This document shows positions 48,401-60,400 of a stretch of DNA of 64,000 nt, one piece after another (position 1 is the stretch's first letter; each line of letters starts with the position of its first letter). The DNA is taken from assembly GCA_026122225.1 (NCBI GenBank), contig JANEZZ010000978.1, positions 124,001-188,000 of the forward strand, written 5' to 3'. Below the pieces are notes generated by a model, which was not told the origin of the DNA, did no database searches, and was given only the letters and a program-made list of their open reading frames with translations. Origin of the DNA: Heloderma charlesbogerti. Its lineage: Eukaryota > Chordata > Lepidosauria > Squamata > Helodermatidae. The translations under genes and the position numbers were made by a program.

Positions 48401-51400
48401 AACCTGTCTGATTTGAAACCTTATCCACCTATGGCAAGTAAAGCGTTTTTGTTCCAGTGGCCGAGGACTTACTCACATTTATAAACACATGTATGCTTAA
48501 ACCTTTAAGCTAACTAACCCTGCCCAGTGTGCTAAAATGCAAAAACAGAAAGAACCGAACACATCAAAAACCCATGACTTCATACTGAAACAGTTCCCTC
48601 TCAGAGGCAAAGCTTTGTAGCAAAAATGAAAGCAGTTAAACTGAAGAAAGCCAACTCTGTTAATTCATTCAACATGGATGTAAAAGCAGTCACCATAGGA
48701 ATGGAAACTGCTTGACAAATGCAGAAGGGATTTCCTAATGGCTATTCCCCAGTCTGCAAGGTTTCTGCACTAGCATTTCTGTACTCTTAAGGTGGAGTGG
48801 TCCATGGTAAAGAATCCAGGTGTTTTCATTTCTAAAGAACAGCTGGAATGAAGTCCACCACAAGTCAGAATACCTGCACAGTCCCTTTTGGCAATGGCCA
48901 CCAACTCCTTCCTGCCCCTAACTAAATTCCTAAGCCTGAGGAGTTTGCAGCCTATTTCAACTGAAATTTAGAAGGAGAAAAAAACCGGCCAGCTTCTTCA
49001 AATTTAGTCTTTTCTATCTGGATGTCAAAGTTCTCAGCCACTAAGAAGGGTGGAACAAGCTACAGGCAGAACTTCATGTTACCTGAGCAACAAGTACTGA
49101 CAATAGGCACTCTTTCCTTGAGCACACTTTTCTGGGCTACTCATTGTTTCAAGCATAACTGAGCTGAAATATTTTAACACTCCTAGAGAAAAGGAGGAAG
49201 AAAGCAGCAGAGTCTTTGATAAAGCTATGAATACAAAGTTTTAAACAGGGGTGGGAAACTTGTAACCCTCCAGATATTCTGGCATACAACTCCCATCATC
49301 CCTCACCACTGGCTATGATAGCTACAGCTGATGGGAGTTGTGGCCCTCCAGATGTTTTGGCCTACAAGTTGCCCACCTCTAGTTTAAAGTAAGACTGGAC
49401 TCTGTTCACAGACGTGCACCTACTTTTGCTGTCTGTCTACACTGCAACCAAACCAACAATGTTACCTGCATATTTACAATGAAATAGATGGCAACTCTAC
49501 AGTCAGATCTATTCACTAAAGGTGGCAAGCTAAGATCACAACAAAATTCCCAAACTAAAGCTCAATAGGTAAAGAAATGCAGCTGAAACTGCTAGGCCTT
49601 GTAAGATCTAATGACAATCGTTTCTTCTTATCTTTTACTGCTGATCCGCACCTTAATACATAAACAATGATGAAATTAAACTGGGAAGTGGTCATCTACC
49701 ACCCTGACCTATTCCTTACTAATTACCTATAGGCATTTTTCAAAGTACACCAAGATAGGATTCTATGAGTAAGGGCTGGCTCACAAAAGCTACTGAAGTT
49801 TTTCCGTATAATTACCTTCAAGGACTTAAATATCCTTGATATTTGATTAAGTTTGATTAAGCCACAGTCTGAATAGTTGAAAGTGGCTGTAGATCAGTCT
49901 TAATATCCATTTCTAGTTCTATTTTATAGAGAAATCCAATCAGAACACCTCCCCAACAGATGCATACCTATAGCTAGCTCACAGCCGAGGCACTTCCAAA
50001 CCTTCCAGTACGCAGAAGATATGTTGACCTCTAAGACCACTGCTCGGGGCACATACCCTTCAAACAGTATTTTTATTTTATCATTGGTACTGCACACTGC
50101 AACTCTAGAGATAAGATGCAAGACTCAAGTCACCTTTTTTTTACTACACTATCCGCAGTCCAATGACCTGTGTTGAGTGTGTGCTCAGGATCTCTTAGCA
50201 GAGAAGGAATAAGCTAATCTGTGTTAACAGTTTCCAGAGGTGTAGGCATGTTAATCCATTGTGGACCAGCGTCTACTTCATCAGATGCATGAAATATTAT
50301 CCTGTGTTGGCAGGTGTAAAATGCAGTGCAAAAGATACAGTCTGTGACAATTACATTAAAGTAAAATATGTCACTACTTATTTTACATAAACATTGAATG
50401 AAATTGTCACAGTCTGTATTTCTGGCATTTCATTTCTCTCTGGCCTCATTGCTTACCCAACCCCTAGAGATGTGAAGGCCCAGAAAAACACTGGAAAAAT
50501 CCAGGGAAATCCGTCAACTCCACCAGCCCTTTTTTCGTTTTCCTAATCAATTGGACATATGGAGAAATTTAGATTATGACATATTTTTGTTCAGAATAAT
50601 GAATAAAATCTTTAAGGCAAGATGTTCATATACTGTTACCCAGCCTTTACTCCCACAAAATGATTTCTAAAAACTACATAATGGGAAGAATTTTATGTAA
50701 GACTAGAATTTTTTTTAAAAAAATTAAAACCATGGGGGTAAATGTTTTTTAATTCTCTCAGAAAGATTCCCAGCATACTGTTTCTTCCATTCCTTTTTAA
50801 AATTATTTGTCTAATGTAACCTTTACTGACAGATAGTTAGGGATGCTCCAAGTCATGCTGTTTCTCAGCATGTGACTAGAGCTACCATACATGAAGAAAA
50901 TGTGCTTCCTTGACAGTTTGGGTTTTATTCTAATGAACCCTGTGTTTCTGGACTTGTTCTGGTTAGATTCTGTAACAGTCAATGAATGTCATTCTAAAGC
51001 CTACATGAGAGAGAAACACTGTATCCCACCACCACCACCACATGTGATAAAGCAACATGTGGGTTAGCCCATCTATGCTTATTTTTTAAACAAATGGAAA
51101 CTCTGAGGTGTGGGTCTATGGAACTCACTGCCACCGATTTTAATAAAGTTCCCAATTAGACCTGAATGCTAGGGAATGCTGCCTCAGCTATAAAACATTT
51201 AATCGCTACCACCAAAATAAACCTTCTATACCTAAAAGAAACTCAATAGCCTGATTCCCATGACAGGCATGGGATTGACACTACCACTAGACAACCTTTC
51301 AAAATGAACAAAAATTAAAGGCACTATCCTACGGCCACTAGTCAGTGGCTAGACAGCCATGGGAAAGGCTGGTTCCTGGGAACTGACCTCGGAGCCCCTC

Positions 51401-54400
51401 CCACACCACCACCTTCCTCTGATGCTTATGAGTGGGAATTGTTTACAAAAGGGAATACAATGTCACTTCACATAACAGGTTGAGATTGCTTACAGGTTTT
51501 TATGTTAAATAGGCTGGTTACCATTCCTGATAAGAGAATTTTCACCATCCAAATAGGCTCTCAGTAGCTTTACCTTCACACTAGATTTTCTTGAACTCCA
51601 CCCCAACAAATTCTTCGCAAACAAGCATAGGTGCTGAATACCAGTCTTCCTCTGCCTCCAGCACTTCCTGCTTCTTGTGGCATCTAGGATGATTCTGATG
51701 TTTCAGGGACTACTTAAAGTTCCCTCTTATCTGACATAAAACTAAAATGTATCATTTGCATCTAAAAATGCATCTAAATGTATTGTTTGGTTTACTCATA
51801 CAATTATCATATTTGGTATAAAAGAGTGCTAAAAAAATAAGTATTGCATATTTTCTTGAATTTCCTCAACATTTCCATTTCTTTCAGAAAAAACTATTTT
51901 TTCCCATGGTTCCAAAATTTCCGGACATTTTACATATCTTTCTCCCCTCTACACTCCTGTGTATATACACCTGCCAACATAGGATAATATTTCAAGCATC
52001 TGATGAAGAAGACTGTAGTCCGCGAAAGCTTATGCCTTAAATAATTAGGAAAAAATTCCCCCCCCCATTTTTCTCCAAGTACCATTTTTATTCTCTCCCC
52101 CCATTGGAAAAATTGAACAGCTTTGGATTATGAAATACTTTCTTTTAGAATTTAAGACAATGTGTTTATGTATTGTTACCCAGCCTTTATCCTCCCAAAT
52201 GGTTTCTAAAAACTATGTAATAAGACTAGAAATTTAAAATATCTGGAAATAACAAAGCCATGGGGGAATTTTTTTAATCCTCCCTGTAAGATTTCCAGCA
52301 TAGTTATTTCTTCCATTCCTTATTACAATTATCGATCTAGTATATCTTTTACTGATAGATATTTAGGGATGCTCTGAGACATGCTCAGTTTCCTAGCATG
52401 TGAGTACAGTCTTCAAATATAAGCTAATGGGATCTGAGCTTGAAGTGACTGACCAGGAAAGATCTTAGGCTTGTGGTGGACAGCTCAATGAAAATGTTGA
52501 CCCAGAGCGTGGCTGCTGGGAAAAAAAGGCAAATTCCACTTTGGGCATAATTAGGAAAGGAACTCAAAATAAAATGCCAAGATCATACCCCCCTTGTGCA
52601 AACCTATGGCGTGACCACATTTAGAATACTGTGTACAGTTCTGGTCGCTGCACCTAAAAAGGACATTGTAAAGTTGGAAGAAATGCAGAAAAGGGGAACT
52701 AATATTATCAAGGGGCTGAAATAACTTCCCTATGAGGAAAGGCTGCAACAAGGATTTAGCTTAGAAAAAAGGCAAGTAAGGGGAGACATGATAAGGGTGT
52801 ACAAAATTATGCATGGTGTGGAAAAAGTGGAAAGGGAGACATTTTTCTCCCTCTCTCATAATACTAGAACCTGGGGTCATTCCATGAAGCTAATTAGTGG
52901 GAGATTCAGGACAAATAAAAGGAAGTACTTCTTCACACAGCGCATAAACTATGGAATTCACTACCACAAAATGTAACAATGGCCACCACTTTGGATGGCT
53001 TTAAAAGACTGGACAAATCCCAATTCCTTGATATGCCTTTTGACTAAACAGGAGCACATCTGGCTTGTCTGAATTGAGCTTAAATTTGTTTGCCCTCATC
53101 CAGTCCATTATAAAGATCAGACTTCGATTTAGAACTAAAACGACTTTCTTGGATTTGGATGGAAAGGAGAGATAAATTTGGGTGTCGTAGAATCATAGAA
53201 TAGTAGGGTTGGAAGGGGCCTATAAGACCCCCGAGTCCAACCCCTTGCTCAATGCAGGAATCCAAGTCAGAGCATCCCTGACAGATGGCTGTCCAGCCTC
53301 TTCTTGAATGCCTCCAGTGTGGGAGAGCCCTCTACCTCCCTAGGTAATGGGTTCCATTGACATATTGCTCTAACAGTCAAGAAATTTTCCCTGTTGTTCA
53401 GCCGGAATCTGGCTTCCTGTCACTTGAGCCCATTATTCCATGTCCTGCACCCTGGGATGATCGAGAAGAGATCCTGGCCTTCCTCTCTGTGACAAACTTT
53501 CAAGGACTTGAAGAGTGCTATCATATCTCCCCTCAGTCTTCTCTTCTCAAGGCTAAACATGCCCAGTTCTTTCAGTCTCTCCTCAGAGGGCTTTGTTTCC
53601 AGTCCCCTGATTATCTTTGTTGCCCTCCTCTGAACCCTCTCCAGTTTGTCTGCATCCTTCATAAAGTGCGGTGCCCAGAACTGGACACAGTACTCCAGAT
53701 GAGGCCTAACCAGTGCTGGGTAGAAGGGAACTAGTACTTTCCGGGATTTGGAAGCTATGCTTCTATTAATGCAGCCCAAAATATCACTGGCCTTTTTTGC
53801 AGCCACATCACATTGTTGGCTCATATTCAGCTTGTGATAGACAACAATTCCAAGATCCTTCTCACTTGTAGTGTTGCTGAGCCACGTATCCTCCATCTTG
53901 TCACTGTGCATTTGGTTTCTTTTTCCTAGGTGCAGAACTTGGCATTTCTCCCTGTTAAATTTCATTGTTGTTTTCTGCCCAGCGCTCCAGTCTATCAAGA
54001 TCACTTTGAATTTTATTTCTGTTTTCCAGAGTATTAGCTATCCCGCCCAATTTTGTCTCATCTACAAATTTTATCAGCATCCCTGCACCTCCTCCCCCAA
54101 GTCATTAATACAAATGTGGAAGAGCACTGGGCCCAGGACAGAGCCCTGCGGTACCCCGCCCGCTACCACTCCCCAGATTGAGAAGATCCCATTGATAAGC
54201 ACTCTGAGTCCGATTCTGTAGCCAACTGTGGATCCACTGGATCGTTGTTTCATCTAGCCCACTCTGAGCTAGTTTGCTCATCAGGAGATCATGGGGCACT
54301 TTGTCAAAAGCTTTGCTAAAGTCGAGGTATATGATGTCCACAGCATTCCCACAGTCCACAAGGGAGGTTACTTGATCAAAAAATGAGATCAGATAGCCTG

Positions 54401-57400
54401 GCAGGATATGTTCTTGACAAATCCATGTTGGCTTTGAGTAATCACTGTATTGCGATTCCAGGGACTTGCGGATGAGACTGGAGGACAGCCTGCAGAGAAA
54501 GAATTTCAGGGGAACCTGCATGAGAGCAAGCAAGAAGCTGAAGGTCAGTCAAGCTGAGGCGATGAAACCCAGGCCTACAACAACAAGAAAAGAGTAGTAG
54601 TAGTGGGAGACTCCTTGCTGTGTGGGATCGAAACCCAAGTATGTCGTGAAGACCCATGGACTTGCCAGGTATGTTGTCGTTGTAGGCTTTGGTTTCATCG
54701 CCTCTGCTTGACTGATCTTGCTCACTCTCATGCAGGTTCCCCTGTAATTCTTCCTTTGCAGACTGCCCTCCAATCTCATCCTCAAGTACCTGAAAACGGT
54801 TCCATAGTTCCAATGCTTCCACTGGTGTATAGTGGCTTCTAGTTCTTCTGTCACCCTTTTCCAAGGAGTATCCTCTACTGCATTTTTCCTCACCTCAGCA
54901 TTTCCCTCTTCTGCCTCAGCTTGCTGCTGCTCTTCAAGCTTCTGGTCTTCACTTTGCTGCTGTAGTTCCATCGTTCTGTCCAAGAACTCTTTGTGTTCTC
55001 TTATTCCCTGGAAGGTCGACACTTGCCGCTCCAGTCCTCTTACATTTTTTTCCAGCAGCGTGATCAACTTGCACTTGTTGCAGGTGTAGGCCATATTGTT
55101 CTCAGGCAAGAAATAAAACATTGCACACACCTTGCAGGTCACCACCACTGGAGAGTCTTGTCCTTCCATAGCCTCTTTTCCCTTTTTGTGTCTAGCTTTC
55201 TGATTATTCTAGAGTAGCTTGTGCCTGGTCTGGAGGTTAAAAACAGAGTCCCAGGTATGGAAGTGTGTGTTACAAGAAAAATAAAGTAAAAAAAAAAAAG
55301 TGTTTTTTGTCAACATACTGGTGGCACCAAACCCCAAACACTGGACAATCTCTCCCAGAGGTTTCATGTATATGTTAAATAGCACAGGGGACAAGATGGA
55401 ACCCTGAGGGACACCACCGGCCAACAGCCACAGCATCAAACAGGAATCCCCCAGCACCTCTTTAAGGGAAGACAGAACTACACCTGGCTGTAAAGAGGCA
55501 TTCACCACTACCCTTACTCACTCAGCCAGCACCCCCCAGCTGCTTTTATAATGTCTATAATGTTTTATATGTTCCTAAAGGAGCCTTCCCCAACCTGGTT
55601 CCCTCCAGATGTTTTGGACTACAATGCCCTGACCATAGGCCATGCTGCCTGAGGCTGATGGGAGCTGAAGCCCAAAATATCTGGAGGGTACCAGGGTGGG
55701 AAAGGCAGTCCTAAGGCAACAAAGTGGCTTTAGAGTGGTAAAGAGTGCTTTAAAAAGGTTACTATTTTTCAATTTTCCCAAAATGTCAGTGTTTTTTCTA
55801 CCACCAACCCCCCTGGAAAAAAAAGTTTTTTCCCATGGCTTCAAAATTTCCAGAATGTTTACATCTCTAGCTGTGCCTGGGTGGTGGCTTCCCCAAAAGG
55901 GAAGGTGCCACACAGGCAAGTCCCCCACCTGCATCCCCTACTGTGACCCAATCTGTGACTGGAGATAAAGGCAGGGATTCCTTCAGGGGGCAAGGTGTGG
56001 AGAATCCTGGAAGGCTCTGCAGGCCACGTTAGGGCCTGCTGGACAGAGGTTGCCCTCCTCTGTTTTAGCATGACACCCGATTTGGGAATTCTGCCTTTTC
56101 CCTCCCACAACAAGGCAGTTCAAGAACAAACCCTGGGTTTATTACTGTCCCTTGTCGAGGGAGAGACAAGCCACAGTTCCAGTTCAGATGTCACGCTAAA
56201 GAAACCACAGGTGCAGAGTCCCTGTCTTGTTCAGCTGCTCCCACTGGCAGAAGGAGCCAAGCGGGAGCAGTAATAAATAGTGTGCACCAGCTGAGATATT
56301 CACGGCAAGCCAGAATTTACAACAGTATGGCTTACTATGATGTGTTATCCAGGGCTGAGCTTAACCCACCCCACATTGACTCTGAAAAAATGTTACAGAA
56401 AGGTTGTATTTGTAAATATTTATTTTAAATTCTTGGAGATACTTTGTATATTCTCCTTTCCAAAACTCAATGAACTTAATGAAAGAAATATACACCCAGC
56501 CAATTGCTTGTGGGATAACCACGATCCAGCATCACGTTGTGTGGTGTTGTGCTGGCATCACAAGTTCACCAAGCACAGCAATGTGGACCGGTACTACTGC
56601 CCTTTCAACAGGCATTACCACAGAGAGCGAGCACAAAGCTAGAAGGAAAGGGGAGCAGAGTAAGGGTGTGGAAGGAGGACAACTGAGGACAGCTCTTCCA
56701 CATAGTACATTTTTGATTACTGGAGAACTTGCTGATTAACAAAACTTTCAACATGGGCCTGGCACTTTCAGGCAGCACAGCAGAACTTGTGGCCCACCAT
56801 GGTCTCAACAGCCTCCTATTGCTGATTGTGTGAGCTAGTTAGGGAGGTACGGACTGCATAAAATCCGCTCCATTTCACAGACTGTCAGGTGCCTTTTGTT
56901 CCGTTGTCCACCCACAGAGAGATGCAGTTTTTTTCGTAATGCAGAAAAACACACAAATAATTAAGCAAGTATTTACATAAGTATTTACATAATTTACCTT
57001 AGTACGTAATATTTAGCGTATTGTCCCCCATTCTTTTCAATGTTTTCTCAGCAGAAACTTACGTATTTTCCTACGAATTTAAATGCGTAAATTTCGGGAA
57101 AGTAAAAAAATCATCTGGAAGTCTACGGACTGAGGGCATCACTCCGCAGCGGATTCCACATGTTGGAGTTCTAGAAATCTGAGCTCATTTTAGTCTGTCT
57201 TGAATTTCTCCAGCATCCCTAGGGCTAGTCAGCTTCTGATGGCTCATAAGTTGTACAGGTAGAGATGTAAAGTTTCTAAAAATGTTGAAGCCATTGGAAG
57301 AAAAAACACACACACACACCCAGAAATACCAGAAGTTTGGGGGAAAAATGAAAAATGTACCATTACTTTTCTTTAACCCCTCTTTACAGATACAAAGTTA

Positions 57401-60400
57401 ACTTTGCTATTTTAGGAACATAAAATGTATTATGAGTAAATAGGCTTGCTCATAAAATTACCATTAAAATGAAAACATTTAAAAGTAAACTCAGTAAGCA
57501 AATTTGTAACTATTGTCTGAATAAAGACAATATTTACATTTACAAAATGTAAAATATACTTTTACATTTAAAATACCAAACACGATAATTTTATGAGTAA
57601 ACCAAATGATACATTTTAGGTTCCTATTTTGTGTCAAACCAGAAGAAACTTCTAAGTAATCCCTGAAACATCCGAATCACCCTAGAAGCCAGAGACAGAA
57701 GACTACTGGTATATGGCATCTGTTCCTGTTTGTGAAGAATTGGTTGGGGTGGAGTTTAGGGAAATCTGGTCTGACGGAAAAGTGACAGAGAGCTTATTCA
57801 GCTGGGGAAGACTGTCTTACCTATCAAGAATGGTAACCAGCCTATTTAACTTAAAAACCTTTAAGCAATCTCAACCTGTTATGTGACGAGTGACATTTTA
57901 TTCCCTTTTGTAAACAATTCCCCTTAATAAAATCTTAATTTTTTTTCATTTTGAAAGGTTGTCTCTAGTGGTGGTCAGTTCCATACCTGTCATGGGAATC
58001 AGGCTACTGAGTTTCTTTTAGGTATAGAGAATTTATCTTGGTGGCAGCAGTTAAGTGTTTTAGAGTTGAGGCAGCATTTCCTAGCAGTGAGGTCTAATTG
58101 GGAACTTTATTAAAAACTGTGGCAGTAAGTTCCATAGACTTCTGATAGGTGGGATAACCCACATGTTATTTCATCACATGTGGTGGTAGTGCCAAGATAA
58201 TCCAGTGTTTCTCTCACATGTGGGTTTTAGAACTATAATCATTGGCTGCTACAACATCTAACCAGAACAAGCCCCCAAATTCAGGGCTCTACAGAATAAA
58301 TCCCAAGCTGTCAAGAATGCACATTTTCTTTACGTATTATGATTACAATCACATGTTGGGAAATTGTCCTGCAGCATCCCTAAATGTGCATCAATAAAAA
58401 ACACATTAGATCAATAAAGAAGGAATGGAAGAAACAACTATGGTGGGAATATCACAGAGAGGATCCCCCCCACGCCGGCTTCAAAATTTCCAGAAAATGG
58501 ATTATCTCTAGTCTTACATAAAAGTTTTCCTATTATGTAGGAATCATTTTGGTGGAATAAAGGATACTGTAACAATATATCAAATCCTTGCTTTCAACAT
58601 TCTGTTCATCATTCTAAAAGAAAATATTTCATAATCCAAAAGTGTTCCATTTTGGGGAGGGGGAATCAGAAAGATCCATGGACCAAAGTGGAAAACCCCA
58701 GGGGCAGGGGGTTCTGAATTTTTCTAGGCCTTCCCATCTCTATGTGCAGGACTGCATTAGAGGGCAACATTTACAGGCAATCGGAACTGAAATGAACCAA
58801 AGTACCATCTTGACCAGGAATGAGGAACCTCTGGCCCATGAGCTGAATTCAGCCTACTAGGCCACCCCATGTGGCCCTTCCCTGAACCCCACCTCACAAA
58901 AGGGAGAGGGGGTGGGAGAGCGACTGAGCCATGGCCTGAAGGAAAGCTCTTTTCCTTGGATTCCTGCATTGAGCAGGGGGTTGGACTCGATGGCCTTGTA
59001 GGCCCCTTCCAACCCTACTATTCTATGATTCTTTGAGACTGAAGCTCAGTTCATTGTTCCCTCACCAAGCCTGACTACGGAAGGGGCGGGGGGGGGGGGA
59101 AGCAAAGCCAGCTTGGGACTCAGCTAGCACCTGACGGAGCGACTCCTTGAGCCACTGTCTGAGCCCATATTGCCCACTGCTCACCATTCCATGACTCCGC
59201 CAGTGCCTCAAGGAGAAGTTCCCTGAGGTGCCAGCTGAGTCCTGTGCTTGTGCATGTGAGAGGAGGGATATGGTGTGTGAAAGAGAGAGAGAATGGGGAC
59301 AAGCGCACCAGAGGGCACATGTGGAGATGGTCACACTCACTGCTGGCCCCAATGCTCTTGGTGGGAGGCAATTCGACCCTTGGGCCAAAATAGATTCCCT
59401 ATCCCTGATCAACTCTGATTACTTACCATAAGGCAGGACCATCCACCTCCTCGATTTTGATCTACCTATCTAAACCAGATCACTGTAACATGCCACAAGC
59501 TGAGAGCAAGTACAGCTGTCAGGCACCTGCAGAACAAAAGCTCTAGACAAACCAGATGCCACAGAATAAGGCAAAACCCCTCCACCATCACTACCCAATC
59601 TGAACAGGGAAGAATGGGTGGTTCCAGACAAAGGGATCCTATCATTAACAATTAAAATCTGACTTTCACTCCTTAGCAGATTTCCCTGGTAAGAAAAAAG
59701 ACAGAAGAAGTAGGAAAACAAGGGAGGGAAGATGTTGTCTGGATGCGCCATAAAATTCTGTGAACGAGGTGGTGCAATAGCATAATTAAAATCTGCCCTG
59801 GAAGCATATGCCCAAATATAACAACCAGCAAGAGCTGCTCCAAGTAAATTTTTACTGAGTTGCAATTCTAAATCAGCCAACATTCGGCTATGGCACTCAA
59901 GTAAAGGAATCTGTGCTAAAACAAGTTAAAAACAACCCACTTTCACCATGGTGACATCCCACAAAGAAGAGAAAGTACAGGAGGACAGTTGAGAGAAACA
60001 GTGAGGGAGAGAGTGGTTCAATCGGCCACTGCTTGTTCCAAATAAGTACAGCAATCGGACTAAAAGCATCAAGTGCCTCAAAGCAAACTTTAAGACACAA
60101 GGGAGAACTGCTACCCTGCCTGGATGTGTAAAACCTGCAACTCTGTGGATTGGAGGCAAAGTTTTGAAGGGATGTCCAAACAAACCCTGAATGCAAAGCC
60201 AGGATGGGAATCCTGTGGCCCTCCAGATATTGTTTGGACTCCGTGTCCCATCATCCCTGACTATTGGCCATGCTGGCTGGACTGATGGGAATTGTAGTCC
60301 AACACCTGGAGGGCTACACGTTCCCCACCTCTGATGTATTTCGCCTGCAGGTATTTCGTCTGCAGAACATCAGGCAAGACACCTGCTCATGTGTAAAGAA

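Noticed and set aside
54549..55169. 206-codon ORF with CxxC pairs and a coiled coil, at first sight a small zinc-finger host gene
   Set aside because: It fits CR1 ORF1 in layout and position, adjoins CR1 ORF2 in the same orientation, and its C-terminal third runs through an inverted duplication.
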